A stretch of DNA of 33,531 bases, taken from Clostridia bacterium. Lineage in GTDB: Bacteria > Bacillota > Clostridia > Oscillospirales > CAG-272. The stretch is from contig JAFVSI010000069.1 of the NCBI GenBank assembly GCA_017503865.1, positions 1-33,531 on the forward strand. Reading direction: 5' to 3'. The position numbers and the translations under genes are program-made. Positions 13,354 to 22,622 of this stretch are shown one piece after another; position 1 is the stretch's first letter, and each line of letters opens with the position of its first letter. The notes under the pieces were generated by a model. That model saw only the letters and a program-made list of their open reading frames with translations, searched no databases and had not been told where the DNA came from.

Positions 13354-16300
13354 ATGCCAACACTTGCAGAACTTTATAGAACAAACACAACGGCAAAGGG
13401 GACTACAATGTCCTCTTTGTCTTCTCCCGTTGAGGAGAAAAAGGATTTCGGAGAGGGACTTGCCTATCTCGGAGAAAAGGTAGCGGTAGGCTTTGTATCT
13501 TCAATCGAGGGTATATGGGATTATACCGCATCGGGCATAGCTAAGCTCTTCGGTGCTGACGAATGGGCAGAGGAGCAGATAGCAAACGATTGGTTTGGCG
13601 ATTGGTATTCTCACCCTGACGAGTGGTTTCAGCCTACAGGCGGATGGAAGATAGCGGGAGACGTTGCGAGCGGTATAGGCACGTCCTTGCCCGCTATGGC
13701 GGCGGCTATTGGAATAACAATAGCATCGGGCGGAGCTGCGGCTCCTGCGGCAGTAGGACTTGTTTCGGCAACTATAGCTGGACTTGGTGCAGCGGGCAGA
13801 GGAGTAAAGGAAGCCTATGAGCAAACAGGACAGCTCGGTGGCAAGGAATACCTTTACGGAACGGGCGTTGGTCTTGTAGAAGGCGGAATAGAGGGCGTAA
13901 CCAACGCACTTGGTTTAGGCGGTGTAGGAAGTGTAATAAAGAACTTCGGAAAGAGTGCTACTAAGAGTATGGCATCAAGAGTCGGTGTGGCTGTTGTGGA
14001 CGGTTTTCTTGGAGAAGCTTTTGAGGAAGGTCTCTCGGAGTTTGTCACACCTTACATAAAGAAATTCACATACGATCCCAATGCCAAGAACGCAACGGCA
14101 CAAGAGATATTATATGCATCGCTTGTCGGTGGATTGAGTGGTGCTATAATGAGTGGCGGCGGTGCTACTGTTGACGTTTCCTCAAGCCTTATAAGCGGCA
14201 CGAAAGCGGTGAATGAGGGAAGAACAGCAGAGATAATAAATAGTGCAGAAATTGTATCTGCCTTTGAGGAGTCTCAAAAGACGGGTATGGAGTTTTACGA
14301 GAGGGTATCCTCATCGTATAAAGCACTTTCCGAGAGTATTGCCAAGACAGGAGGAGAGGTAAAGACCGCAAATCAGCGAATGATGCTCGGTGACCTTTCG
14401 AGAGCAGACGTAACATCAAAGGTGGCTACATTGCTATGTAAAGAAGCGTCAAATATACTCAACGATGCAGAAGGTTTTGTAGCGAGATTCAACGGTAACG
14501 GATATACCGACCTTGACGGAAATACCATAACTATAACAGCAGAGGGATTGACAAAGGGATTTGACCGAAGCAATCCCAATAGTATTGCTGAAGCGATAAA
14601 GACAAACGATACCCTTCGCACGTTGTCGGCAATGGCATTGGCGGGAAAGGCTATGTCAAGCACGTCTGCTATGGCAGACAGTGTCCTTAGAGGCAATATA
14701 TTAAGTAAGACTGACCTCGCTTATCTTAAAGAAAAAGGCTCTATCGAAGAAATAGAAGCATTGTCGAAGGCACTTAATATTGAGGATTGGACAGCTCTGA
14801 CAAAGGAAGGTCTTGCAGACAAGCTTGTCGAATACAAAAACAACGGAGGCTTGGACGAGTATGTAAGAAATTCAAAGCTCGTTGATAAGATCAAGAAAAC
14901 AAAGGGCAAACGAAGTGTGAAGCAGGGAGTTATCGGGCTAAAAAGCGGAAATGCAACTCGTTTCAATGAGGGTAACTTGGGTATAGCACGAGACGGAGAT
15001 AATTACATTCTGTACAATTTCGATACAAATATACGTTCAAGGCTGATGACAAAGGAAGAAGTCAACGAATACCTTCGCAACTACTCACAAGAGACGTATC
15101 AAGCAGAGCAGACCAAGAGAGAGGAAGCCAATGCTAAGAGAAAGGCAGAGGTCGAGGAGCTTGACACTTGGGCAAGGGAGAACATAAAGGATTATGCGGG
15201 ACTTGTTCCGTCTGCGAAGTTAATGGTACGAGAGGTCATTCGTCAGGCAAGAGCAAACGGTCTCTCCGAGACTGACGTTAAGATGTGGGCGGATATGTCG
15301 GCACACTCAGGACTTGACGTGGCATTTGATAAGAGCTTGAGCAAGACAAAGGTCAAAGTTAAGCAAAAGGACGGCTCGGTAAAAGAGGAAACTAAGTTTG
15401 TAAATGCTTATTACGATGAAAAGAACAATAGGATAGTTGCAAATCCCGAGGCGAGAATATCGCAAGAAAAGGCACTCTTTCACGAGCTTGACCACGCATT
15501 GAGGGCGTTTTACAAGAAAAAGGGAATCAATATATCGCTCAAATATAAAAAAGCCCTCGACAAGATAGACGAGGACACGGAAGCACAGATAGAGAAAGAA
15601 TACGGAGCCGACCAAGCAATTATTGATGACGAGACAACCGCCTTTTATGCGGCAGAAATAATGGCAACTAAAGGCTATGCAAAAGCACTTGCAACAGAAC
15701 AGCCCTCAGTTATAAAGAGAATACTTTCCTTTTTCAAGGAAGCATCGAACTACAAAAACGAGAGGCTGTCAAGGGCGGCAAAGAGCTACTATAAGCTCTA
15801 CCAAAAGATGTATGCCGAGTTTTCGGCAGCTAATAGAGGCAATAATGCTCTTGGGGGTGTTGAAGGTAGTAAGAGGTATTCCTTAATAGGCAGAACTAAA
15901 GACGGCAGAGGAATATATCGCTCTAACTATCCAGAAAATACGCCCAAAGACGTTAAGCAGAAAGATATTGTAGACCTCGTGCAAAATGTATGGAGCGAGA
16001 AGCCTATCAAACTAAAACTAATTGTGGACGGTAAAACCATTCCCATTGAGGCAAAATTTAATCCAGAGCTTACAGAAAGAAGCGACCTTTCCAAAATTGC
16101 CTTTGGCAATAGAAAAGGTACTGCTTCTGAAAAACGTATTACAATGAATTTATCCAGCGATCTTTATCAGATTGCTGAAGAATCACATCACGTAAGAAGT
16201 AAGATTGAAACGGGCAAAGACAATGCCGCACACGCAGGCGTTACAACGTGGCACTACTTCCTCACCAATCTTGTTTACGTTGAGGCGAACGGTACGGAAA

Positions 16301-19300
16301 TTGAGTGCTATATGAATATAGACGTTAAGCAGAACGATAGTGGACATTGGTTTTATTCTTTTGCAATAGAAAAAGGAAGTTGCCCCGCCGATGTACTTTC
16401 GGTGGTTACGGATAAATCCGCGACAACTTCCACTAATAGTATATCACAAACTCCCGAAAAGTCAACACCTTCGACAAAAAAAGATGGAGAGACAAAACTT
16501 CCCAATGGTGCGAGGGCGTCGGTGGATATTGACTCTTTTGATATTTCGCAGTATAATGATATTGAACTTCTTGAAGATGAATATGCACAAATACAATCAG
16601 AAGGATTGACTTGGGGTGCAGGTCGCAGAAACAAAATTCTTACGAAAACATTTATCAAAGATGGATATGATGTTACAATTGCATATTGGATAAGTGATTC
16701 GGGCATAGTGCATCCAATTAGTCGTAAAGAAACCCAATATATAAACGAAAGGAATAAAGAGTATGATATCAAAGATAGAAAGCAACCTGATAGGGCTGTT
16801 GAAGAGTTTCGGCTTGGACAAAGAAACAACAGTGGCAGTATCGACACTTTGCGAAATAGACGAAAATCGGGAGAAACTAATAGAAGCAATAATCGAGAGA
16901 TACGACCAAAAGAGAGAAGTGACCGAGCAAGATATACTGAAAATGGTAGTGATGTTGACGGGTCAAAGAAAACAAGAAATCAATTAATAAACTCTACCGA
17001 CGAAGATTATTTCAAAGCATTAGGTCGCAATGAAAAACTTAAGGCACAAAGTATGGTGGACGATGCTTCGATAGCATCAATGGGAAATCCCGATGGTCAA
17101 GAAACTGCAATCATCATCAAAGATGCCCATAAGAAAGACGGAAGAGTTGTTGACTTTGCTAATGCAATTTTAGATGGGAAGAAAAAAGGCGAGGTAAGAA
17201 AAACCAAGACATTAACTCGCAAGTGGGTAGGAATTGCTAAAGACGGAAAGGTCATAGGAAGAGTCCGCTTTGGAGAACCTATAGTCCTTCGCAAAGGTAC
17301 ACAGGAGTATCACGATTCTCTCATAGAGGGAACGGAATATGATATAGCAGACGGAGAAACTAAATATTACTATCCCGTAGAAGAAATAATGGATTTGCGA
17401 GACAATCCTCGTAAATATTATCACAACAACGGTATTTATGGCTTCTATGACTTTAAGGAAACGGATGTTATAACCCGAGACGACAACGGCAACATTATTC
17501 CACTTTCCGAAAGGTTTAATAGCGAGAATCCCGACATTCGCTACTCCCTCGACATCGATGGTACAAAAAACGATTCGAATGATAATAAAGCAGTAGTAAG
17601 CAAGAACAGACTTGCTCAACTGAGGGCGAATTATCAAGGCGAAAAGGTATTCTACAAAAAGGATATACTTGTAGCACTTTCCGAGGTTGACGGTATTTCC
17701 AAACTTACAAAAAAGAAGATTGGTATTATTGCCGATAGGCTTTGCCAGGGATATAACCAAAGAGTTGATGAGCAGGGATACGAGAAATACACCCTTGTTA
17801 TGAAAGACAAGCTCTTTGACGAGCTTAACGAGTCATCAATGACGGATGAGGAAGTAAAGAGCCTTAAAGAACAGCTTGAGAAGGCATTAAAGCGAATAGT
17901 GTCGGAAGGACGTCCATCAGAAAAAACAAGACTCTTGCAACAAGCTGCAAGGGAATCCAACGTTAAGTATTGGAAGGACGAGTATAAAAAACTTGTAGGA
18001 AGAAATGAACTGATAAATACTCTTATTGAGAAGGCAAAGAAAATGAGAGATATTAAACTCGGCGTTTTTTCCAATATAACACAGCTCGATAGTGATAAAT
18101 TCAAGGGGTCAATTGAGAAACTTGCAAGAATTGATTTTCGAGGAAATCTTAACAAATCAGGAACGAGAAAGATAATTGCAGAGCTTCGCAGTTGGTACAC
18201 GACAGACAATACCATTATGCAGTACATTAACGAGACTTCCCCTGGATACTACAACAAGAGTATAGCCGAGATGCTTGATACACTTTCAATGGAAGAAAAA
18301 GATTTTACCAATCAGGACCTCAAGATGCTTATTGACGTTATGTCCTATTTTACACACTTTGTTGAGAATTATAACAAGGTATGGAGAAACGGAAAATGGC
18401 TTGATGCTATGTCCGAGTGCGAGAGATACATCAAGCTTATTGAAGCAAATAAGGGTATAAATATTGGATTGTTCGGTAGGAAGTTTGGCGGAAAGCTCGG
18501 TCACTGGTATAGTACATTGTTTGGTGACCCTATGAGTATTGCAAGGCGAATGGATATGTATGAAAGCGGATTCTTTACAGAAATGATCGAAGATATTCGT
18601 CTCGCTGCCGAAGAAGCTGCCGTTGCAGAGGTTGAAGTTAAGCGTGATTATGACGCTTTTCTAAAAAAGAATAAGAAATATCTCAAAAATGCAACCGAAG
18701 AAATGGTTACGTATAGAGGCGTTAAGATAGATAAACTTCATCTTATCGGGCTTTATATGACGATGAAACGAAAACACGCACACGCAGGACTCGCCTACAA
18801 TGGCTTTAAATTTATCCATAAAGGCGAAAAATATGATGTAAGTGGTTTTGTTGACCTTGAAGCTAATCTTAATGAAGCTCAACTTGAAGCAGAAGTCAAG
18901 AAACAAATGGAGATAATTGAGAAGGAATTGAGTGACCTTGACAAAGAATACATCTCTATTCTTGAAAAGGGATACAACGTTGACCTTCGAAAGCTAAAGG
19001 TTGATCGAGATATGCAGCGGCTTGGTTTTACAAATGCGACGGATGGCTATTATTATCCCATAATACGTGCTGACAAGGCTATAAATATTGATGTAAACGA
19101 CGTTAAAGGGGAAATAGACAGAGTGACTAATTCTTCGTTTAATAAGGATACGGTCAAGGGAGCAAAGCAGCAGTTGTTTATTGAGGATGCTGATGTTTGT
19201 TATAATCGACATGCTCACGCAGTTTGTCAGTATTCTTACTTTCATCCCGTTGTTGATGCGTTTAATCATCTATTTAATATGGATATATCGGGTAATCCTA

Positions 19301-21231
19301 ACAAACCAGTGAGTGTACGTACTGCAAGTGAGAACGTTTGGGAAGATGGAATGGATTATTTTCACAAGCTTATATCTGACGTTCAGGGAATACCTGCTAT
19401 TGCAAGCGAGGGGGCAAAGTTCTTTGCTTTTTTAAGAACAGGATATGCGAGATATCAGCTTGGAGCAAACCCAAAGGTTTTAGCAACACAGTTTTCTTCA
19501 TTATTTGCGTCCTCAAGTATTTTGGATTATGACTCAATTGTTAGAGGAATGACACTTTCGTCTGCCGATGTTGAGGAATACTGTTCGCTTGCAATGCTTA
19601 GAAATTACGATAACGCGGCGGCAAAGGCACAAGGTAACTTGGACTCTAAAGTGGGCGATCTTTTTGTGAAGCCTATTGGAACAGTAGATAAGCTTGTTAT
19701 CGGAAGACTCTTTGGTGCTTGTCAGGTGCAGGTTGAGAAGAATGGTGGGCCCAAGATTGGAACCAAGGAAAACAAGGTTAAGGCAGGAGAATTGTTGAGA
19801 AAGGTTATCCTTGAAACGCAACAGAATTCATTTGCGACAGAAAGATCTCAAGCTATGCGCTCAGGTAGTGAGTTTTGGAGAGCTGTTACAATGTTTACCT
19901 CGGACTCAATGAAGGTGTTCGGACGAGTGGTTGATTCGACTGGTGAGGCCGCTGTGCTTAAGGCTAAGTTAAAAGCGGCAACAACTGAGAGCGAGAGAGC
20001 CGATTTAAAATCAAAACTTAAAGATGCAAACAAAAAGGTAAGAAAATCAATAACGGCACTCACTATGACAGCAGTGTTTATGGCAAGCATTTCGCAGGCA
20101 TTCCGATGGTTATATGATAAAGATCAAAAAGAGGATGAGAGTGTAATTGAAACGATGTTTGCGGATACTTTTGGTAACTTGTTTGGTGGATTGCCACTTT
20201 TGAAAGATGCATATTCCTTTATGGTTAACGGCTATGAGATGGAAAACTATACATATTCAGCCATTAACGACTTGCTTTCAAGTATAAAAGGTTTGATGGA
20301 AATAGGAGATTCTAATCAAACACTTGCAGCGAAGGTTAGAAAAGTGAGTTATGCTCTCGGCCAGGTATATGGAATTCCTGTAAGAAACATTTTTAATGTT
20401 CTCTATGGACTAACAAAGCGTTTTAGCCCTACGAAAGCATATAAAATTGATAATACCTTTTATAAGAAAAATTTCCAAAACGACCTTTATAAAGCAATGG
20501 AAGATGGTGATGGTGAGATGGTTGGAATGCTTATGGGCATGCTGTATAACGAGCGAATGAGTGATACCATGAGTGAGAGTGTTCATAATGAACTTTATGA
20601 CCTTTTTATGAAGGGTTACAAGGTTATGCCGAAGGCTGTTGCTTCCAAGATAACATACAACGGAGAGGAGATAGAGTTGTCTGCAGAACAGCAAAACTCA
20701 CTACGTCAAAGCTACTCATCCTCGCAAGCGTCTTTGAATAAGTTGTTCTCTAACGCAAAATACAAGACATTGTCCGAAGAAGATAAGGTTCAAGCGATAA
20801 AATACGTTTACGAGCTGCACTATGATAGTGCTTTTGAGGATATTCTTGGTATTGACGGCGGAAAATCGGTGTTGTTAAACAACGTGTTTGGTGCTGATAT
20901 TTTAGCGTTGTATTATATCCTTACCAAAGGTCTTGAAAGCGACAAGGACAAAGACGGTAAGACTATAAGCGGAACCAAAAAGAAGAAAATGCTTGCTGCA
21001 ATAAAATCACTTGGACTGTCGAGCGAGGAGCAGATGCTCTTGTTGTGTGCAAAGGGGTATTCAATAAACGACAGCGATGTCGGAAATCTCTCGTCTCAAT
21101 TGGCGAAGAAGAGATTGTTAAGATATATCCTCAACTTGAAGAATATTTCGAAGGAAAACAAAGCAAAACTCGCAGAAATGTGCAATTTTCAGGTAAAAAA
21201 CGGAAAAATTATTCAAAAATCTGTTGCATAA
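13354..21231 (+). CDS. Giant polyvalent protein with zincin, nuclease-like and LPD38-type regions
   Basis: The ATG at 13354 follows AAGGAGG; an in-frame codon at 13300 overlaps the previous gene and is rejected. The product has 2,625 residues. Residues 105-290 are Gly/Ala-rich and hydrophobic (SLPAMAAAIGITIASGG), able to enter a membrane. A zincin follows: HELDH at 710-714, with E760 in DDETTAFYAAE as likely third ligand. A first RYSL junction is at 841. The next segment (to about 1030; WHYFLTNLVYVEANG) resembles LPD3/PBECR-type modules. An ASCH-like segment (ILDGKKKGEVRK, VGIAKDGKVIGRVRFG; about 1256-1313) ends at NPDIRYSL (1396). From about 1400 to the end it is helical, and residues near 2030-2310 resemble LPD38, including a hydrophobic helix near 2235. 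Such proteins are packed in the head and injected. No polymerase, primase or RNA polymerase domain is recognised. Domain names are from memory of patterns and are tentative; the overall class is firm. Confidence 0.75.
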   Translation: MPTLAELYRTNTTAKGTTMSSLSSPVEEKKDFGEGLAYLGEKVAVGFVSSIEGIWDYTASGIAKLFGADEWAEEQIANDWFGDWYSHPDEWFQPTGGWKIAGDVASGIGTSLPAMAAAIGITIASGGAAAPAAVGLVSATIAGLGAAGRGVKEAYEQTGQLGGKEYLYGTGVGLVEGGIEGVTNALGLGGVGSVIKNFGKSATKSMASRVGVAVVDGFLGEAFEEGLSEFVTPYIKKFTYDPNAKNATAQEILYASLVGGLSGAIMSGGGATVDVSSSLISGTKAVNEGRTAEIINSAEIVSAFEESQKTGMEFYERVSSSYKALSESIAKTGGEVKTANQRMMLGDLSRADVTSKVATLLCKEASNILNDAEGFVARFNGNGYTDLDGNTITITAEGLTKGFDRSNPNSIAEAIKTNDTLRTLSAMALAGKAMSSTSAMADSVLRGNILSKTDLAYLKEKGSIEEIEALSKALNIEDWTALTKEGLADKLVEYKNNGGLDEYVRNSKLVDKIKKTKGKRSVKQGVIGLKSGNATRFNEGNLGIARDGDNYILYNFDTNIRSRLMTKEEVNEYLRNYSQETYQAEQTKREEANAKRKAEVEELDTWARENIKDYAGLVPSAKLMVREVIRQARANGLSETDVKMWADMSAHSGLDVAFDKSLSKTKVKVKQKDGSVKEETKFVNAYYDEKNNRIVANPEARISQEKALFHELDHALRAFYKKKGINISLKYKKALDKIDEDTEAQIEKEYGADQAIIDDETTAFYAAEIMATKGYAKALATEQPSVIKRILSFFKEASNYKNERLSRAAKSYYKLYQKMYAEFSAANRGNNALGGVEGSKRYSLIGRTKDGRGIYRSNYPENTPKDVKQKDIVDLVQNVWSEKPIKLKLIVDGKTIPIEAKFNPELTERSDLSKIAFGNRKGTASEKRITMNLSSDLYQIAEESHHVRSKIETGKDNAAHAGVTTWHYFLTNLVYVEANGTEIECYMNIDVKQNDSGHWFYSFAIEKGSCPADVLSVVTDKSATTSTNSISQTPEKSTPSTKKDGETKLPNGARASVDIDSFDISQYNDIELLEDEYAQIQSEGLTWGAGRRNKILTKTFIKDGYDVTIAYWISDSGIVHPISRKETQYINERNKEYDIKDRKQPDRAVEEFRLGQRNNSGSIDTLRNRRKSGETNRSNNREIRPKERSDRARYTENGSDVDGSKKTRNQLINSTDEDYFKALGRNEKLKAQSMVDDASIASMGNPDGQETAIIIKDAHKKDGRVVDFANAILDGKKKGEVRKTKTLTRKWVGIAKDGKVIGRVRFGEPIVLRKGTQEYHDSLIEGTEYDIADGETKYYYPVEEIMDLRDNPRKYYHNNGIYGFYDFKETDVITRDDNGNIIPLSERFNSENPDIRYSLDIDGTKNDSNDNKAVVSKNRLAQLRANYQGEKVFYKKDILVALSEVDGISKLTKKKIGIIADRLCQGYNQRVDEQGYEKYTLVMKDKLFDELNESSMTDEEVKSLKEQLEKALKRIVSEGRPSEKTRLLQQAARESNVKYWKDEYKKLVGRNELINTLIEKAKKMRDIKLGVFSNITQLDSDKFKGSIEKLARIDFRGNLNKSGTRKIIAELRSWYTTDNTIMQYINETSPGYYNKSIAEMLDTLSMEEKDFTNQDLKMLIDVMSYFTHFVENYNKVWRNGKWLDAMSECERYIKLIEANKGINIGLFGRKFGGKLGHWYSTLFGDPMSIARRMDMYESGFFTEMIEDIRLAAEEAAVAEVEVKRDYDAFLKKNKKYLKNATEEMVTYRGVKIDKLHLIGLYMTMKRKHAHAGLAYNGFKFIHKGEKYDVSGFVDLEANLNEAQLEAEVKKQMEIIEKELSDLDKEYISILEKGYNVDLRKLKVDRDMQRLGFTNATDGYYYPIIRADKAINIDVNDVKGEIDRVTNSSFNKDTVKGAKQQLFIEDADVCYNRHAHAVCQYSYFHPVVDAFNHLFNMDISGNPNKPVSVRTASENVWEDGMDYFHKLISDVQGIPAIASEGAKFFAFLRTGYARYQLGANPKVLATQFSSLFASSSILDYDSIVRGMTLSSADVEEYCSLAMLRNYDNAAAKAQGNLDSKVGDLFVKPIGTVDKLVIGRLFGACQVQVEKNGGPKIGTKENKVKAGELLRKVILETQQNSFATERSQAMRSGSEFWRAVTMFTSDSMKVFGRVVDSTGEAAVLKAKLKAATTESERADLKSKLKDANKKVRKSITALTMTAVFMASISQAFRWLYDKDQKEDESVIETMFADTFGNLFGGLPLLKDAYSFMVNGYEMENYTYSAINDLLSSIKGLMEIGDSNQTLAAKVRKVSYALGQVYGIPVRNIFNVLYGLTKRFSPTKAYKIDNTFYKKNFQNDLYKAMEDGDGEMVGMLMGMLYNERMSDTMSESVHNELYDLFMKGYKVMPKAVASKITYNGEEIELSAEQQNSLRQSYSSSQASLNKLFSNAKYKTLSEEDKVQAIKYVYELHYDSAFEDILGIDGGKSVLLNNVFGADILALYYILTKGLESDKDKDGKTISGTKKKKMLAAIKSLGLSSEEQMLLLCAKGYSINDSDVGNLSSQLAKKRLLRYILNLKNISKENKAKLAEMCNFQVKNGKIIQKSVA

Positions 21232-21236
21232 TGAAA

Positions 21237-21274
21237 TTAATGGCGACAAATTCGACCTAAATGTATGATATAAT
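21237..21274 (+). promoter_or_regulatory. Late promoter module, copy 2: conserved box plus extended -10
   Basis: The 26-base box (21237-21262) differs from copy 1 at one position only (C for A at 21253). Three variable bases lead to TGA-TATAAT (21266-21274), a perfect extended -10 at the same spacing. It starts six bases after the stop of the giant gene and would drive the zinc-ribbon gene and, with readthrough of the hairpin at 21508, the capsid operon. Confidence 0.8.
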
Positions 21275-21295
21275 ATCATTCGGGAGGATTTGTTT

Positions 21296-21508
21296 ATGTC
21301 AATAATGATTACACCAACAGAAAAGACTGACGTCACAAAACTTGTTTGCCCGGGGTGTGGGGAAAAGGTTAAGGGCGTTGGTCTTAAACCGAACAGCATT
21401 ACGCAAGGCTTGAGCTTTAAGTGTCGCCGTTGTGGCGAACTATGGGAAGTGAATTCAGTTCCCGACAATCAATCGAATATATTACAGAGCCAAAGTCCGA
21501 AGAGATAG
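21296..21508 (+). CDS. Small four-cysteine zinc-ribbon protein inside the late leader
   Basis: A 70-residue protein starting at the ATG at 21296, eight bases after GGGAGG. It has LVCPGCGEKVKG and SFKCRRCGELWEVN, two CxxC knuckles about 20 residues apart, a zinc ribbon of the type seen in Com-like and cysteine-rich KTR proteins. The tail is polar and looks disordered (PDNQSNILQSQSPKR). It lies between promoter copy 2 and its terminator, with its stop on the first base of the hairpin stem; copy 1 of the module lacks any gene here. Com of phage Mu controls translation by binding an RNA hairpin; by analogy this protein could act on the leader hairpin, but that is inference only. Confidence 0.65.
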   Translation: MSIMITPTEKTDVTKLVCPGCGEKVKGVGLKPNSITQGLSFKCRRCGELWEVNSVPDNQSNILQSQSPKR

Positions 21509-21548
21509 AGCCATAGATACCGAATAGACGGTATTTATGGCTCTTTTT
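21481..21548 (+). terminator. Leader hairpin and intrinsic terminator, copy 2
   Basis: GAGCCATAGATACCG (21508-21522), loop AATAGA, and CGGTATTTATGGCTC (21529-21543) form a 15-bp stem with one G-U, followed by TTTTT. The 5' arm is identical to copy 1. In the 3' arm the changes keep or improve pairing, which argues the fold is selected. AGAGCCA (21486-21492) can pair with TGGCTCT (21538-21544) as an alternative. It lies 30 bases before the next gene, with no promoter between. Confidence 0.8.
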
Positions 21549-21578
21549 ATCTTAAAAATCTAAAAAGGAGGAGAAGCC

Positions 21579-21713
21579 ATGAAGAAGGATAACAGATATG
21601 CTACCAACAAGGGCGGTGTTATAAAAGCACCTAAGCCTACGGGCAAAGGCGATCCTAAATCAACCGTAGTGAAGGGTAATGACCTTAGAGACGGAACCAA
21701 AAAGAGTAAGTAA
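21579..21713 (+). CDS. Small basic virion-operon protein, 44 aa
   Basis: The ATG at 21579 follows a strong AAAGGAGGAG site, and TAA at 21711-21713 ends a 44-residue frame: MKKDNRYATNKGG, then IKAPKPTGKGDPKSTVV, then DLRDGTKKSK. It is Lys/Gly/Pro-rich with no expected secondary structure, close to a disordered peptide. It lies at the head of the capsid operon before the scaffold. Such small proteins are sometimes minor virion parts or assembly aids. I recognise no family, but the very good ribosome site supports a real gene. Confidence 0.6.
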   Translation: MKKDNRYATNKGGVIKAPKPTGKGDPKSTVVKGNDLRDGTKKSK

Positions 21714-21749
21714 TATAAGTTGCAGTAAGTAACGGAAAGGAAGTCTAAA

Positions 21750-22607
21750 ATGGAAGACGAAAAGAATATCGAACTTGAATCTGAAATAATCGAAGATGAT
21801 GTCGTTCAGGGGGATGATGAGGATCTTATTGGCGATGATATCGAAGATAAAGACGATGAGTTTGAGTATGACGAAGACGGTAATATCATTATCCCCGATC
21901 CCGTATTTGAGGATGACGATGACGAATTTCTCGAGGATGATGAAGCCGAAGAGATGCAGGATGAAACCGAGGAAGAGAAATCCGAGGAAGTAGTAGAGCC
22001 TGTAAAAGAAGACAATGAAAAAGACCTGGAAATTGAGCGACTCAAAAGAGAACTCAATGCAATGAAAACTCAAGCAAAGGACACCTTGTCAAAGCTTGGC
22101 ATTGAGGGTGGCGATGAAATGGAAGGTCTGGTAAAACTTGCCGCAGAGGCAGAGGATAAAACCCCCGAGGAATACCTCAAGAAAAAGGAAGAGGAAAAAC
22201 TGCGTGAAGAGGGCGAGAGACTACGCAAGGAAGCGGCATACAAAAAAATGATAGCCGATGATCTTGCTGCAATTCATGCCGCATACCCAGAGACAAAAAA
22301 ATATACCTCAGTGGAGGACTTTCCTAACTTTAAGAGGTTTGGTGCTCTTCGAGATCTCGGTAATACGCCCGAAGAGGCGTTTGCCGCTAGTCATAGAGAC
22401 GAGATTTTTAAAAGTATTGCAGAATCAACTAGACAGCAATCGCTCAATGACACAAAAAAGCACCTCAAATCCAATGTACCCCAAAAGGCAACCAAAGAGC
22501 CTCCCGTTCGTATGACTAAGGGAGAACTTAAAGAATGGAGAAATCTTTTTCCGCACAAGTCGGATAAAGAAATTCTCGAACATTACAGAAAAACTAAAAC
22601 AAATTAG
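21750..22607 (+). CDS. Putative scaffolding protein, acidic
   Basis: A 285-residue protein directly before the capsid gene. The first 100 residues are extremely acidic (runs such as GDDEDLIGDDIEDKDDEFEY and FEDDDDEFLEDDEAEE). Next comes a coiled coil (DLEIERLKRELNAMKTQAKD), then charged helices (PEEYLKKKEEEKLREEGERLRKEA) and a basic end (MTKGELKEWRNLFPHKSDKEI). Acidic front, coiled-coil middle and basic helix-loop-helix end, placed just before the capsid gene, is the usual layout of a scaffold that shapes the prohead and then leaves. No protease motif is seen, so release is probably without cleavage. Confidence 0.75.
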   Translation: MEDEKNIELESEIIEDDVVQGDDEDLIGDDIEDKDDEFEYDEDGNIIIPDPVFEDDDDEFLEDDEAEEMQDETEEEKSEEVVEPVKEDNEKDLEIERLKRELNAMKTQAKDTLSKLGIEGGDEMEGLVKLAAEAEDKTPEEYLKKKEEEKLREEGERLRKEAAYKKMIADDLAAIHAAYPETKKYTSVEDFPNFKRFGALRDLGNTPEEAFAASHRDEIFKSIAESTRQQSLNDTKKHLKSNVPQKATKEPPVRMTKGELKEWRNLFPHKSDKEILEHYRKTKTN

Positions 22608-22622
22608 GAGGAATTATAAAAA

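Noticed and set aside
16353-18227. Several antisense frames of 178-191 codons
   Set aside because: All lie opposite the giant polyvalent gene, are Ser/Leu/Phe-rich as expected for shadows, and have no ribosome sites.
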